In this document: one piece after another, positions 1 to 14,641 of the stretch
Layout: every line of letters starts with the position of its first letter
Numbering within the stretch: the stretch's first letter is position 1
NCBI RefSeq assembly: GCF_001269905.1
Contig: NZ_LHVK01000003.1
Span: 600,981-664,980, forward strand
Reading direction: 5' to 3'
DNA length: 64,000 nt
Source of the DNA: Pseudomonas corrugata
GTDB taxonomy: Bacteria > Pseudomonadota > Gammaproteobacteria > Pseudomonadales > Pseudomonadaceae
The notes under the pieces: model-generated
The model's database searches: none
Seen by the model: the letters and a program-made list of their open reading frames with translations, nothing else
Told to the model about the DNA's origin: nothing
Made by a program: the position numbers and the translations under genes

Positions 1-1582
1 AGGACTCGTTGGCCGGCATGACCGGGCCCCACGAAACCTGCAGGAAGTGCGTGATCAGGGTCTCGATGTGCTGCAGCGTGCGCTCCTTGGGCGGCGGCGT
101 GGTCAGCGGGTGATCCGCCTTGTACGGGCCTTCCGGCATGTTGCGCATGCATTGCTCGATGATCTTGACGCTCTGGCGCATCTCCTCGACGCGAACCATG
201 CAGCGGTCATAGGCATCGCCGTTGGCCGCCAGCGGTACTTCGAACTCGAAGTTCTCGTAGCCGGAGTAGGGGCGTGCCTTGCGCAGGTCGAAGTCGCAAC
301 CGGTGGAACGCAGGCCTGCACCGGTGACGCCCCATTCCAGGGCTTCCTTGGTGTTGTAGGCCGCGACGCCGATGGTGCGACCCTTGAGGATGCTGTTCTG
401 CAGGGCAGCCTTGGTGTATTCGTCCAGGCGCTTGGGCATCCACTCGACGAAGTCCTTGACCAGCTTTTCCCAGCCACGTGGCAGATCGTGGGCAACGCCA
501 CCGATGCGGTACCAGGCCGGGTGCAGGCGGAAGCCGGTGATGGCTTCGATCACCGTGTACGCCTTCTGGCGGTCGGTGAAGGTGAAGAACACCGGCGTCA
601 TGGCGCCGACGTCCTGGATGTAGGTGCCCAGGAACAGCAGGTGGCTGGTGATACGGAAGAACTCGGCCATCATGATGCGGATGACGTCGACCCGGTCCGG
701 AACCTTGATCCCGGCCAGTTTCTCGACCGAAAGCACATACGGCAGGTTGTTCATCACGCCGCCGAGGTAGTCGATCCGGTCGGTGTACGGAATGTAGCTG
801 TGCCAGGACTGGCGCTCGGCCATTTTCTCGGCGCCACGGTGGTGGTAGCCGACGTCCGGGACGCAGTCGACGATCTCTTCGCCGTCCAGTTGCAGGATGA
901 TGCGGAACGCACCGTGGGCCGAAGGGTGGTTCGGGCCCAGGTTGAGGAACATGTAGTCCTCGTTGGCGCCCGAACGCTTCATGCCCCAGTCTTCAGGCTT
1001 GAAGCGCGCGGCCTCTTCCTCGAGCTGTTGCTTGGCCAGGGACAGGCTGAACGGGTCGAACTCGGTGGCACGGGCCGGGTAGTCCTTGCGCAGCGGGTGA
1101 CCTTCCCAGGTCGGCGGCATCATGATGCGCGTCAGGTGCGGGTGGCCGGGGAAATCGATCCCGTACATGTCCCACACTTCACGTTCGTACCAGTTGGCGT
1201 TCGGCCAGATGCCGGTCACGGTCGGCACGCTGAGGTCGCTCTCGGACAAGGCGACCTTGATCATTACGTCACTATTACGCTCGATCGACATCAGGTGATA
1301 GAACACGGTGAAGTCGACGCCGTCGGGCAGGCCCTGGCGCTTGGTGCGCAGGCGCTCGTCCACGCCGTGCAGGTCATAGAGCATGACGTACGGCTTGGGC
1401 AGGTTGCGCAGGAAGGTCAGGACTTCGACGAGTCTGGCGCGGGCAACCCAAAGCACCGGCATGCCGGTGCGGGTCGGCTGGGCGGTGAACGCCTCGGGGC
1501 CAAAACGGTTGTTCAGTTCGACGACCACATCCTGGTCGTCTGCCTTGTAGGGCGGGATGTACAGAGCACTGCCTGTAGTCAT
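1..1582 (-). CDS. nuoC: NADH-quinone oxidoreductase subunit C/D (fused), 3' end off the window
   Basis: Fused NuoC-NuoD of respiratory complex I. The N-terminal part (about residues 1-190) is the NuoC 30-kDa-type domain, with the [12 protein letters not shown] region. It continues directly into the NuoD 49-kDa-type domain, where [12 protein letters not shown] opens the quinone-site half. The ATG at 1582 gives [16 protein letters not shown]; 527 codons are visible and the C-terminus lies beyond position 1. From memory the Pseudomonas protein is about 593 residues, so only the last part of the NuoD domain is missing. It follows nuoB by about 73 bp on the same strand, in the order nuoA-nuoB-nuoCD. 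The C/D fusion is normal for gamma-proteobacteria. Identity is certain. Confidence 0.97.
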   Translation of the reverse strand, partial: MTTGSALYIPPYKADDQDVVVELNNRFGPEAFTAQPTRTGMPVLWVARARLVEVLTFLRNLPKPYVMLYDLHGVDERLRTKRQGLPDGVDFTVFYHLMSIERNSDVMIKVALSESDLSVPTVTGIWPNANWYEREVWDMYGIDFPGHPHLTRIMMPPTWEGHPLRKDYPARATEFDPFSLSLAKQQLEEEAARFKPEDWGMKRSGANEDYMFLNLGPNHPSAHGAFRIILQLDGEEIVDCVPDVGYHHRGAEKMAERQSWHSYIPYTDRIDYLGGVMNNLPYVLSVEKLAGIKVPDRVDVIRIMMAEFFRITSHLLFLGTYIQDVGAMTPVFFTFTDRQKAYTVIEAITGFRLHPAWYRIGGVAHDLPRGWEKLVKDFVEWMPKRLDEYTKAALQNSILKGRTIGVAAYNTKEALEWGVTGAGLRSTGCDFDLRKARPYSGYENFEFEVPLAANGDAYDRCMVRVEEMRQSVKIIEQCMRNMPEGPYKADHPLTTPPPKERTLQHIETLITHFLQVSWGPVMPANES

Positions 1583-1655
1583 GGTTATTTATCGCTTTCG
1601 GTCAACGTAAAGAATGAAGCCAGGTTCGTGTTTCTTGTTCAGGAACAGAGCTGGA

Positions 1656-2330
1656 TCAGACTTCGTCGGGGCTGCGCAGGTTGGTGACTGCGATACGCTG
1701 TTCGCGGCGCTGTTCCTTTTGCGACGGCATCTCGGCGCGATAGACGCCTTGATCGCCAACGACCCAGGACAGTGGGCGACGCTCCTGGCCAATCGATTCC
1801 TGCAACAGCATCAGGCCTTGCAGGAAAGCTTCGGGGCGGGGCGGGCAGCCAGGCACGTAGACGTCCACGGGCAGGAACTTGTCCACCCCTTGAACGACGG
1901 AATAGATGTCGTACATGCCACCGGAGTTGGCGCACGAACCCATGGAGATGACCCACTTCGGTTCGAGCATTTGCTCATAGAGACGCTGGATGATCGGCGC
2001 CATCTTGATGAAGCAGGTACCGGCGATAACCATGAAATCCGCCTGGCGCGGCGATGCCCGGATCACCTCGGCGCCAAAGCGCGCGATGTCGTGGGGCGCC
2101 GTGAAGGCGGTGGTCATTTCCACGTAGCAGCACGAAAGGCCGAAGTTGTACGGCCACAGGGAGTTCTTGCGACCCCAGTTGACCGTGCTGTTCAGCACGT
2201 CTTCGAGCTTGCCCATGAAGATGTTTTTGTGGACTTGATCTTCTAACGGATCGGAAACGGTTTCCCGTTCGCCAATCGGATACTGCTCGTTAGGAGCATC
2301 GGGGTCGATCCTGGTGAGATTGTATTGCAT
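1656..2330 (-). CDS. nuoB: NADH-quinone oxidoreductase subunit B
   Basis: Complex I subunit carrying the terminal 4Fe-4S cluster N2, which passes electrons to quinone. The 224-residue protein begins [11 protein letters not shown] and contains the conserved cysteine-rich GLSCCYVEM segment, a later GSCANSGG segment and VPGCPPRPE, which together supply the N2 cysteines. I chose the ATG at 2330 because GAGG lies 8 nt upstream and it sits 10 bp after the nuoA stop. An in-frame TTG six bases further upstream is possible but lacks comparable spacing. Second gene of the nuo operon. Confidence 0.97.
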   Translation of the reverse strand: MQYNLTRIDPDAPNEQYPIGERETVSDPLEDQVHKNIFMGKLEDVLNSTVNWGRKNSLWPYNFGLSCCYVEMTTAFTAPHDIARFGAEVIRASPRQADFMVIAGTCFIKMAPIIQRLYEQMLEPKWVISMGSCANSGGMYDIYSVVQGVDKFLPVDVYVPGCPPRPEAFLQGLMLLQESIGQERRPLSWVVGDQGVYRAEMPSQKEQRREQRIAVTNLRSPDEV

Positions 2331-2340
2331 TGCCAAAGCC

Positions 2341-2754
2341 TCATTGTTTCAGCTTCGCTTGCCGCTTGCGCCGAGCTTCCGGAGCCCAATCAAGTGCCCC
2401 CACCCGGAAAAGGTAGACAAGACCTGCCAACAGAATTGCTATGAAAACGAGAGCTTCGACAAATCCGGTCCAGCCGCTTTCGCGGACGGACACAGACCAG
2501 GCAAAGAGAAAGAGGGCTTCGATATCGAAGATCACGAAAAGCATCGCGACCAGATAGAATTTGGCTGAGAGCCGCAAGCGGGCGCCGCCGGTAGGCAGCA
2601 TGCCGGACTCGAACGGTTCGTTTTTGCTGCGGCCCCAGGCTTTTGACCCGAGCAGGCTCGACAGCCCGAGCATGAAGGCACACAGGCCGACGACACCCAG
2701 AAGGAAAATGGCAAAGCCCCAGTTGTGGGCCATGAGTCCTGTCGCTTCGGGCAT
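2341..2754 (-). CDS. nuoA: NADH-quinone oxidoreductase subunit A
   Basis: Small membrane subunit of complex I and the first gene of the nuo operon. The 137-residue protein starts [13 protein letters not shown]. It has three hydrophobic segments (about residues 12-35, 65-87 and 92-112) and the family loop with [19 protein letters not shown], followed by [11 protein letters not shown]. The ATG at 2754 has AAGGA 8 nt upstream; a longer in-frame reading upstream is not conserved in character. Upstream is a 663-bp gap that should hold the operon promoter. Confidence 0.96.
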   Translation of the reverse strand: MPEATGLMAHNWGFAIFLLGVVGLCAFMLGLSSLLGSKAWGRSKNEPFESGMLPTGGARLRLSAKFYLVAMLFVIFDIEALFLFAWSVSVRESGWTGFVEALVFIAILLAGLVYLFRVGALDWAPEARRKRQAKLKQ

Positions 2755-3003
2755 GCTGGAAATCCTTAACAGAGGGCAAAGGGCCTCTGAGCTTGAAAGA
2801 AATAACGCAGTGACGATATGTCGCAGCAATCAATCGCGGTGATTTTATGGCTAAACACCGGGCAAGTAAAATTCCTGTAGCGAAATTATTTATTGGAATA
2901 AGGACATAGCGCACCTCCAAGGCTGCGCAGCCCAGGCCCAGCGGGCATTGGCCGATAATTCATCTATTATATTTCGTGCGCGGTACAACAATGATAATGC
3001 CTT

Positions 3004-3022
3004 GCAAATGATAATTATTGTT
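3004..3022. promoter_or_regulatory. Candidate Fur box
   Basis: GCAAATGATAATTATTGTT matches the 19-bp consensus GATAATGATAATCATTATC at 14 of 19 positions, including the uninterrupted central AATGATAAT. A second, weaker match (AACAATGATAATGCC) begins about 16 bp to the left, so two Fur dimers could bind side by side. The site is about 250 bp upstream of nuoA and over 1.7 kb from the aceA start. Target gene unknown; it could control nuo or an unannotated small transcript. Confidence 0.5.
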
Positions 3023-3209
3023 GTTTGTGCGGACTTTCCATCAATATCCCGGTGCAGTAGCTGAGAACTTTTCTTACAGGCTCGCTGCTGCAATTGTCAG
3101 CGCTGGCCGTTTTACTCTTTTTCGGACTGTCTGTTGCTGCGTTCGATCAATTTTTCTGAAGACTCTTCGATTTCTTGTGTCCAATGCCTGTCAGTCAGGC
3201 GGCAAGACT

Positions 3210-3301
3210 TGTGGGAGCCGAGCTTGCTCGCGATGGCGGTCGACCGGGCGGCATCGTTGTCGACTGACCTACCGCTATCGCGAGCAAGCTCGGCTCCCAC
3301 A
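3210..3301. repeat. REP pair, inverted (REPIN-like)
   Basis: TGTGGGAGCCGAGCTTGCTCGCGATGGCGG and its inverted copy CGCTATCGCGAGCAAGCTCGGCTCCCACA flank a short spacer. This is the Pseudomonas REP arrangement, with each arm itself a hairpin. It lies downstream of aceA, between aceA and the nuo promoter region. Confidence 0.85.
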
Positions 3302-3330
3302 GGGTCGATGCTGTTCTTGAAATGCAGGCG

Positions 3331-3357
3331 AAAAAAAAGCCCCGAACCAGTCGGGGC
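3331..3357 (-). terminator. Rho-independent terminator of aceA
   Basis: Read on the minus strand this is GCCCCGA, a five-base loop, TCGGGGC, then eight T. It lies about 60 bp after the aceA stop codon. Confidence 0.85.
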
Positions 3358-3417
3358 GTCAGATCGTCGGCCTTGCGGTTAGCTTTTATTCGGTCCGCAA
3401 GGGCCGTTACCCATTGA

Positions 3418-4743
<1,326 letters not shown>

Positions 4744-5235
4744 GGAAATAAACCTCGTCGCATCGTCGGGTGTGGAAGATTCCTGCTCCTGCCGATCCGC
4801 CAGTCATTGGCGAAGAAGGCTGCTCGCTGGCCAGGGGGCCGGGCATACAAGTCGGTTCAGGCGGGGAGGCGACGGGATGAACGATGGGCTCGAGGGGAAA
4901 GTGAGCAGGTAGAGGCGGACTGCGGGCGCATTCGGGCGTCGTGGGCCCTTGTACGAACTCAGAGTGATGCCGGGTTACCTAGTTACGCTTCCGTCCCTCG
5001 GGACAACTTCGTTCCAGTCGCAACCTCGTCAAACACACCTTGTGGGCGGTACAGACACGAATCGGCTTGCGGGGTAGATGCAAGCGGCGACCCGAAGGCC
5101 CTTGCCAGGGCCCCTGATTAGCGGGAGCGAGGCCATCATGCCTTCGGTTTTTTGGCTCGTCAAACGTTTTGTAGTGCTTTTTTTCAAGCACTACATCTTT
5201 GGTCTAATACGACTCGTCAGTCAGTTTCTGGTGCT
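4744..5235. other. 492-bp region upstream of aceA
   Basis: No credible protein gene. It must hold the aceA promoter and possibly a long leader. The only clear structure is a perfect 9-bp hairpin at 5171-5194 (GTAGTGCTT, loop TTTTTC, AAGCACTAC), about 430 bp upstream of aceA and just past the end of the secretin-like gene. It could act as a terminator for that gene or as a protein-binding palindrome; the sequence does not decide. Confidence 0.6.
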
Positions 5236-5997
5236 TCAGTTCAGGGTGTCGACCTTGACCCGCAGAATCATGTCGTCACGGCCTTGTGTCGAGTAGCTGC
5301 GGGTCAGGCCCTGTTTGTCGGCCTGGGTCTGGCGATTCACGCCGGCCAGCGTGATCCATTCGCCCAGCCGTCCGCTGACAGTTGTGTCGGTACTCTGAAC
5401 GTTCACTACATCGGGACGTTCCTGGCTCATGCGGTCACGGTTGGTACTGATGCTCAGATGAACGGTCTCGCCGGTGACGCTCGCCGTGACGTAGAAGCCT
5501 TGGGTGACGTTGCGGTATTCAGTCTGGCTTTGCATGCGACCGTAGGTGTCCGTCTGGTTACTGGTGAACGGTACGCTCTGACCCACCTGAATCAGCGCCG
5601 GCTGGCCTTCGCTGGCTTGTACCTGTTGCACGCCGCCGTCACGGCTGGCCGTGCTGCGGTTGATGATGCGGGTCTGGCTGGGGGCGGCTCCGTTGATGGA
5701 GTAGCCCTGGTCGCCCTGCAGGTTGTTTTCGTTGGTGTCGACCGTGATCAGCAAGCGTCTGGGAGCGGTGTCCAATTGGGCCAGGAATTGCCGGAGTTCT
5801 TCAATCTTGCCGGGGTCGGCATTGACGATCAGCTGGTTGCCGTAGGCGCTGACCTGGCCGTCCTTGCCGATGAAATTCTGCGCTACCGGGAGCAGATCGG
5901 CGCTGGTGCGGTAGTTCAACGGCACGACTTGCGTGTCGGCCATGACCGACAGGCTGCAGCCGAGCAGCAGGGTGGCCAGGAGGGTGCGTAAGGACAT
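5236..5997 (-). CDS. Small secretin-like protein
   Basis: Exported protein of 253 residues starting MSLRTLLATLLLGCSLSVMA, a typical signal peptide with probable cleavage before DTQ. Residues about 24-85 (VVPLNYRTSADLLPVAQ through LAQLDTAPRRLLITV) look like a secretin N-terminal (NolW/N1-type) domain. The rest, with LIQVGQSVPF, YVTASVTGETVHLSIS and GRLGEWITLAGV, resembles a shortened secretin beta-domain. Full type II/III secretins are 600 residues or more, so this is a mini version. No other secretion gene is nearby. The ATG at 5997 has GGAG 7 nt upstream. I infer a periplasmic or outer-membrane location; the function is unknown. Confidence 0.75.
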   Translation of the reverse strand: MSLRTLLATLLLGCSLSVMADTQVVPLNYRTSADLLPVAQNFIGKDGQVSAYGNQLIVNADPGKIEELRQFLAQLDTAPRRLLITVDTNENNLQGDQGYSINGAAPSQTRIINRSTASRDGGVQQVQASEGQPALIQVGQSVPFTSNQTDTYGRMQSQTEYRNVTQGFYVTASVTGETVHLSISTNRDRMSQERPDVVNVQSTDTTVSGRLGEWITLAGVNRQTQADKQGLTRSYSTQGRDDMILRVKVDTLN

Positions 5998-6074
5998 TCC
6001 ATTTCTCCGCGGGACAAAGGCTTGATATTGCCAGTTTGTCGGCCCAGGGTGGGGCAAGTTGAATGATAGACGGC

Positions 6075-6108
6075 AAAACGCCCCGGCATCGGGGATGGCG
6101 GGGCGTTT
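6075..6108 (-). terminator. Terminator of the roxA-GNAT operon
   Basis: AAACGCCCC pairs with GGGGCGTTT around a 15-base loop. On the minus strand it ends GGGGCGTTTT. It sits about 180 bp after the acetyltransferase stop and before the secretin-like gene. Confidence 0.65.
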
Positions 6109-6128
6109 CAGGTGTTGCAAGGTGGTCT

Positions 6129-6261
6129 TGTGGCGAGGGGATTTATCCCCGCTGGGCAGCGAAGCAGCCTCTAAATCAATCGCCGCGGTGTATCAGGTCA
6201 ATGTAATTCAACCCCATTGGGGCTGCTACGCAGCCCAGCGCGGATAAATCCCCTCGCCACA
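6129..6261. repeat. Inverted repeat element, GTGGCGAGGGGATTTATCC family
   Basis: The ends TGTGGCGAGGGGATTTATCC and GGATAAATCCCCTCGCCACA are exact inverted copies. Inside are secondary arms GCTGGGCAGCGAAGCAGCC and GGCTGCTACGCAGCCCAGC. A second copy of the same family is at 34043-34176. This is a different family from the GTGGGAGCGAGCCTGC REPs. Confidence 0.85.
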
Positions 6262-6286
6262 GATAAATCCCCCTCAGAGGATCGTG

Positions 6287-6712
6287 TCAGGCTGAGTGCC
6301 GGACCATGTCCACATGGGGAATTCCTGCTTCCAGGAACTCCTCGCTGACCACCGCAAAACCCAGCCGCTCATAGAACGGCGTGGCATGCACCTGGGCGCT
6401 GAGCTTCTGTTGCTTGAGCCCGCGTTTCTCGGCTTCGGCGATCAGCGCGTGCATCAGCGCATCGCCCACTTTCAGGCCGCGCCAGTCCTTGAGCACCGAG
6501 ACACGGCCAATGTGACCGTCGGTCAGCAGGCGCGCGGTGCCGATGGGGAAATCGCCTTCGAAGGCGAGGAAATGCACCGCGCTCTGATCGTCGGCATCCC
6601 ATTCCAGCTCGGGTGGGACGGACTGCTCGACAATGAATACGCTCTCACGAATGCGCCGGATCTCGGCGTTGTCCTTCTGCCAGTCTGCGACACGAACGTG
6701 GATTTTATTCAT
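6287..6712 (-). CDS. GNAT-family N-acetyltransferase
   Basis: Acyl-CoA-dependent N-acetyltransferase of 141 residues, substrate unknown. The acetyl-CoA segment is visible as IGTARLL followed by HIGRVSVLKDWRGLKVGDALMHALI (about residues 63-95, the RxxGxG/A loop), and HATPFYERLGFAVVSEEF near the end is the usual GNAT C-terminal motif. Size and motifs resemble the ElaA/YjcF type. The ATG at 6712 overlaps the end of roxA by 8 nt (ATGAATAA), so the two are almost certainly translationally coupled. Longer upstream starts would run further into roxA. Confidence 0.85.
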   Translation of the reverse strand: MNKIHVRVADWQKDNAEIRRIRESVFIVEQSVPPELEWDADDQSAVHFLAFEGDFPIGTARLLTDGHIGRVSVLKDWRGLKVGDALMHALIAEAEKRGLKQQKLSAQVHATPFYERLGFAVVSEEFLEAGIPHVDMVRHSA

Positions 6713-7871
6713 CGGCGAACCCCAGGCTGCCTTGCTTGACCAGCTCACAGATCAGGCCGCGACCGTCTTCGTCGGCCAGCCATGGGCTGAGGTTTTCAAT
6801 GTGCAGGGCATCGGCCGCGCAGATCATTTTCAGCAGTTCGCGCAGCTTGCCTGGCAGGTAGCGGCTCTGACCGCTGGCGAACAGCAGCAGGTCGTCATCG
6901 ACTTCCGACCAGGCCAGGCGCGCGCTCGGATTGCGGATGATCACGGCACCCTGTTCCAGGCCGGCCAGCAGGTCGTCTTCTTCCAGTTCCGGCCCTACCA
7001 CCAGTTCCGGGTAGCGCGGCTCGGTCATGAACTGGCCGAACCAGGTCAGTAGCAGGCGTTCGTCGCTCATGTGCTCGGCCAGCAAACCCTTGAGGCGGTC
7101 GAGGGCGTCGTGTTGGATCTGATGTGGATCGCTCACCGGGCGCGCGTCGGCGTCGGTGTAGCGTTCCTCGTCCGGCAGGAACTGGCTGAGGAAGTCGGTG
7201 AAGTGGGTCAGTACTTCGGCGGCGCTTGGTGCGCGGAACCCTACGGAGTAGGTCAAGCAGTCATCCACAGCTACGCCGCAGTGGGCCAGGCGCGGCGGCA
7301 GGTAGAGCATGTCACCTGGCTCCAGGACCCACTCGTCGGTGGCCTCGAAGTTGGCAAGAATGCGCAGGTCGGCATGGGGCAGCAGCGGGCTGTCGGAGTC
7401 GCACATCTGGCCGATTTTCCAGTTGCGCTTACCGTGGCCCTGCAGCAGGAACACGTCGTAATTATCGAAGTGTGGGCCGACGCTGCCACCCGGGGCGGCG
7501 AAGCTGATCATCACGTCGTCGATGCGCCAGCTCGGCAGGAAGCGGAAGTGCTCCAGCAGCTCGCTGACTTCCGGGACGAACTGATCTACCGCTTGCACCA
7601 GCAAGGTCCAGTCGCGCTCCGGCAGCTTGCTGAACTCGTCTTCGGCGAACGGGCCGCGACGCAGCTCCCAAGGGCGCTCGCCGTGTTCGAGCACCAGGCG
7701 CGATTCGACTTCTTCTTCCAGGGCCAGGCCGGCCAGTTCGTCGGCATCGATCGGGCTTTCGAATTCAGGAATCGCCTGGCGGATCAGCAACGGTTTCTTC
7801 TGCCAGTAGTCGCGCAGGAACTCCCGTGCCGTGATGCCGCCCAGGAGTTGCAGAGGAATATCAGGATTCAT
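6705..7871 (-). CDS. roxA: Cupin/JmjC ribosomal oxygenase (uL16 arginine 3-hydroxylase type)
   Basis: Fe(II)/2-oxoglutarate-dependent dioxygenase of 388 residues, the YcfD/RoxA family that hydroxylates an arginine of ribosomal protein uL16 (L16). The cupin core holds the metal motif HFD in GPHFDNYDVFLLQG (near residue 133) and the distal His in LPPRLAHCGVAV. The C-terminal part (residues about 230-388) is the dimerisation and winged-helix region of the family. Length matches the family. It is followed directly by an overlapping acetyltransferase and preceded by purB with a terminator between. Function is by family resemblance. Confidence 0.88.
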   Translation of the reverse strand: MNPDIPLQLLGGITAREFLRDYWQKKPLLIRQAIPEFESPIDADELAGLALEEEVESRLVLEHGERPWELRRGPFAEDEFSKLPERDWTLLVQAVDQFVPEVSELLEHFRFLPSWRIDDVMISFAAPGGSVGPHFDNYDVFLLQGHGKRNWKIGQMCDSDSPLLPHADLRILANFEATDEWVLEPGDMLYLPPRLAHCGVAVDDCLTYSVGFRAPSAAEVLTHFTDFLSQFLPDEERYTDADARPVSDPHQIQHDALDRLKGLLAEHMSDERLLLTWFGQFMTEPRYPELVVGPELEEDDLLAGLEQGAVIIRNPSARLAWSEVDDDLLLFASGQSRYLPGKLRELLKMICAADALHIENLSPWLADEDGRGLICELVKQGSLGFADE

Positions 7872-7909
7872 GTGTAACCTATTGAAAAAATATACTTTTC
7901 AGACGCGAA

Positions 7910-7935
7910 TAAAAACGCCCGGCGCGGCCGGGCGT
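7910..7935 (-). terminator. Terminator of purB
   Basis: ACGCCCGG and CCGGGCGT form an 8-bp stem around CGCGG, followed on the minus strand by a run of five T. It lies 20 bp after the purB stop. Confidence 0.85.
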
Positions 7936-7955
7936 CTCAAGGGTGTAGCCGTGTC

Positions 7956-9413
<1,458 letters not shown>

Positions 9414-9449
9414 TTACGCGTGATGAAGTAAAAAACGGGTTGAGGCGAC

Positions 9450-10073
9450 TTATTCGTTGCGCATCAACGGGTAAAGCTCTTTCAACAGTTTGCGTCGGCT
9501 GATCACCAACTGCCAGCGATGCCCACCCAGTTGCCGCCACAGCCGCGCCGAACGGATGCCCGCCAGTAACAGGGCGCGAATTTTCGAGGCGTTGCTCGGT
9601 TGCTGCAGGTTGCGCATGTCGCCGTGCACCTGGATGCGCTGGCGCAGGGTGCTCAAGGTGTCCTGATACAGGGCGCCGCAGGCGGCGACGACGTTTTCAT
9701 GGGACGGGCCGAAGTGCTCGACCTGGGACTGGATCTGCGGCAGGCGCTTGCCGATGGTGTCCAGCAGGTCGTCGCGCTTGGCGAGCTGGCGTTCAAGGCC
9801 CAGCATCGACAGGGCATAGCGCAGCGGCTCGCGTTGCAGGGCGCTGGGATCGCGCTCCAGGGCGCCGATCAGTGCGCGGTAGCCTTCGCGCAGGTTCAAG
9901 TCGTCGCCGCCGTAGACTTCCAGGGTGTCCCTGGGGTCGCGTACCAGCAGGCTGCCGAGCATGCAGCTCAGGCCGGCCTCGGAGGTCTGGCCGGTCTTGG
10001 CGATCCGGTCCACCAGCACGGCGGCGAGAAACACACCGCCCAGCGCCGTCAGTTGCTCCTGGGTCGGGCTCAT
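9450..10073 (-). CDS. hflD: High frequency lysogenization protein HflD homologue
   Basis: Peripheral inner-membrane-associated alpha-helical protein of 207 residues. In E. coli, HflD binds the lambda CII activator; its role in Pseudomonas is not established. The start [22 protein letters not shown] and the helix with [20 protein letters not shown] are typical. The ATG at 10073 overlaps the mnmA stop as ATGA, so the genes are translationally coupled; the mnmA-hflD-purB order is conserved in gamma-proteobacteria. Confidence 0.93.
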   Translation of the reverse strand: MSPTQEQLTALGGVFLAAVLVDRIAKTGQTSEAGLSCMLGSLLVRDPRDTLEVYGGDDLNLREGYRALIGALERDPSALQREPLRYALSMLGLERQLAKRDDLLDTIGKRLPQIQSQVEHFGPSHENVVAACGALYQDTLSTLRQRIQVHGDMRNLQQPSNASKIRALLLAGIRSARLWRQLGGHRWQLVISRRKLLKELYPLMRNE

Positions 10074-11194
10074 GCCTTGCTGCTCCACGGCTCTGCGACT
10101 TCGATCACACCGCCGCCCAGGCAGATTTCACCGTCGTAGAACACCACGGACTGGCCGGGCGTCACCGCCCGTTGCGGATCGTCGAAGGTGGCACGGTAGC
10201 CTGTGGCGGTCTTTTCCAGGGTGCAGGGCTGGTCGCTCTGGCGATAGCGCACCTTGGCCGTCAGGCGGCGCGGTTCGCTCAGGTCGATCGGGTTGACCCA
10301 ATAGATGTCGGAGGCGAGCAGGGCGCGGGAAAACAGCCAAGGGTGGTCGTTGCCCTGGCCGACGATCAACTCGTTGTGCTCCAGGTCCTTGATCAGTACG
10401 TACCACGGCTCTTCGCCGGCGTCTTTCAAGCCGCCGATGCCCAGGCCCTGACGCTGGCCGATGGTGTGGTACATCAGGCCATGATGACGGCCGATGACTT
10501 CGCCTTCGGTGGTCTTGATTTCGCCCGGCTGCGCCGGCAGGTACTGCTTGAGAAAATCGCTGAAGCGGCGCTCGCCAATGAAGCAGATCCCGGTGGAGTC
10601 TTTCTTCTTGGCGGTGGCGAGGGCATGTCTTTCGGCGATGGCCCGCACTTCGGGCTTCTCCAGTTCACCCACCGGGAACAGGGTCTTGGCAATCTGTTCG
10701 CCGCCGACGGCGTGCAGGAAGTAGCTCTGGTCCTTGTTCGGGTCCAGGCCCTTGAGCAGTTCGGTGCGCCCGTCGATGTCGCGGCGGCGCACGTAGTGAC
10801 CGGTGGCGATCAGGTCGGCGCCCAGCATCATGGCGTAGTCGAGGAACGCCTTGAACTTGATTTCGCGGTTGCAGAGGATGTCCGGGTTCGGCGTGCGACC
10901 GGCCTTGTACTCGGCCAGGAAGTGTTCGAACACGTTGTCCCAGTACTCGGCGGCGAAGTTGGCGGTGTGCAGCTTGATGCCGATCTTGTCGCACACGGCC
11001 TGGGCGTCCGCCAGGTCGTCCATGGCAGTGCAGTATTCGGTCCCGTCGTCTTCCTCCCAGTTCTTCATGAACAGGCCTTCCACCTCATAACCCTGCTCGA
11101 TCAGCAGGAGGGCGGAAACGGAAGAGTCCACGCCGCCGGACATGCCGACAATGACGCGCTTCTTGGTGGTGCCGGAAGTATCTGGATCACGCAT
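10070..11194 (-). CDS. mnmA: tRNA-specific 2-thiouridylase MnmA
   Basis: Makes 2-thiouridine at wobble position 34 of tRNA Lys, Glu and Gln, activating the base with ATP and taking sulfur from TusE. The 374-residue protein has the PP-loop ATPase motif SGGVDSS at residues 19-25. The two catalytic cysteines are present: Cys108 in NPDILCNR and Cys204 in [12 protein letters not shown]. The donor relay TusBCD/TusE is encoded in the same window at 32577-33956. The ATG at 11194 gives [21 protein letters not shown]. It is the middle gene of nudJ-mnmA-hflD. Confidence 0.97.
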   Translation of the reverse strand: MRDPDTSGTTKKRVIVGMSGGVDSSVSALLLIEQGYEVEGLFMKNWEEDDGTEYCTAMDDLADAQAVCDKIGIKLHTANFAAEYWDNVFEHFLAEYKAGRTPNPDILCNREIKFKAFLDYAMMLGADLIATGHYVRRRDIDGRTELLKGLDPNKDQSYFLHAVGGEQIAKTLFPVGELEKPEVRAIAERHALATAKKKDSTGICFIGERRFSDFLKQYLPAQPGEIKTTEGEVIGRHHGLMYHTIGQRQGLGIGGLKDAGEEPWYVLIKDLEHNELIVGQGNDHPWLFSRALLASDIYWVNPIDLSEPRRLTAKVRYRQSDQPCTLEKTATGYRATFDDPQRAVTPGQSVVFYDGEICLGGGVIEVAEPWSSKA

Positions 11195-11253
11195 AGGAAT
11201 TCAATGAGTGTCTTGAAAAAGGACGCGATTCTATCAGGCCCGGGCGCGCAAGG

Positions 11254-11700
11254 CTAAAGGGAAGGACGTATCAGTGCCAGGCTGTGGCGATGACCGGCCA
11301 GATAATCGTCGATGCAGCGGATGATCAGATCGCTGCGCCAATGGTCGTGTTGTTCAAGCAGTTCGTCGCGGGTCAGCCATCGGGCGCCCAGGATGCCGTC
11401 ATCCAACTGATAGTCGGGGTGGTGTTCGAGCGCTTTGGCGGCGAAACAGACCCGCTGATAGGTCACGCCATTGCTGGGAGCGGTATACAAGTAGATGCCC
11501 ACCACGCTGGTGGGCTCGACGTCCCAGCCGGTTTCTTCCAGGGTTTCGCGCACGGCGGCCTCAATCAGGGTTTCATCCGGGTCCAGGTGTCCGGCGGGCT
11601 GGTTGAGCACCGCGCGCCCGCCCTTGGATTCCTCCACCATCAGGAAACGGCCGTTGTCCTCGACGATAGTGGCGACGGTGATGTGGGGTTTCCAATCCAT
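11254..11700 (-). CDS. nudJ: NUDIX hydrolase, NudJ type
   Basis: Nucleotide pyrophosphatase of 148 residues. The Nudix box is GHLDPDETLIEAAVRETLEETGWDV (about residues 36-60), matching GX5EX7REUXEEXGU. E. coli NudJ hydrolyses nucleoside di- and triphosphates and the thiamin precursor HMP-PP; substrate here is inferred from its fixed position before mnmA. The ATG at 11700 (MDWKPHITVATIVED) has GAGG 7 nt upstream. The mnmA start is 59 bp further on, so they are probably one operon. Confidence 0.9.
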   Translation of the reverse strand: MDWKPHITVATIVEDNGRFLMVEESKGGRAVLNQPAGHLDPDETLIEAAVRETLEETGWDVEPTSVVGIYLYTAPSNGVTYQRVCFAAKALEHHPDYQLDDGILGARWLTRDELLEQHDHWRSDLIIRCIDDYLAGHRHSLALIRPSL

Positions 11701-11738
11701 GTGGTTTCCTCGAAATTTGAATAGTGAAACACAAGCCC

Positions 11739-11828
11739 TGTGGGAGCGAGCCTGCTCGCGATAGCGGTGGGTCAGCCAATACAAGTGTTGGATGATAAAC
11801 CGCTATCGCGAGCAGGCTCGCTCCCACA
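11739..11828. repeat. REP pair, inverted
   Basis: TGTGGGAGCGAGCCTGCTCGCGATAGCGG and its inverted copy CCGCTATCGCGAGCAGGCTCGCTCCCACA are separated by about 33 bp. It lies between nudJ and the end of idh. Confidence 0.9.
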
Positions 11829-11886
11829 GGGGCGGTGAATTCAAAAACTGCAGCTGATCCCCAGCCAGAAGGGAATGGGCTGGAAA

Positions 11887-11917
11887 CACAAACCCCGGCA
11901 CAAGGCCGGGGTTTGTG
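11887..11917 (-). terminator. Terminator of idh
   Basis: A perfect 13-bp stem, CACAAACCCCGGC / GCCGGGGTTTGTG, with a 5-base loop lies about 17 bp after the idh stop. The T-run is weak on the minus strand. Confidence 0.75.
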
Positions 11918-11933
11918 GTGCTTCCTTACAACC

Positions 11934-14641
<2,708 letters not shown>

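Larger units (their letters stand above)
2755..3417. other. 663-bp intergenic region between nuoA and aceA
   Basis: No protein-coding gene is convincing here. The part next to nuoA is AT-rich for this genome (about 2870-3030) and should contain the nuo promoter. It also contains a strong Fur-box match at 3004-3022 and a weaker overlapping copy around 2988-3006. A 12-bp palindrome GGCTGCGCAGCC lies near 2920-2931. The aceA side carries a REP pair and the aceA terminator, listed separately. A small RNA transcribed from the Fur-box region is possible but no terminator for one stands out. Confidence 0.7.

Noticed and set aside
47..1687. Long plus-strand open frame of 546 codons opposite nuoCD
   Set aside because: It mirrors the nuoCD coding strand; the product is low-complexity and matches no family. 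High-GC codon bias on one strand opens frames on the other.
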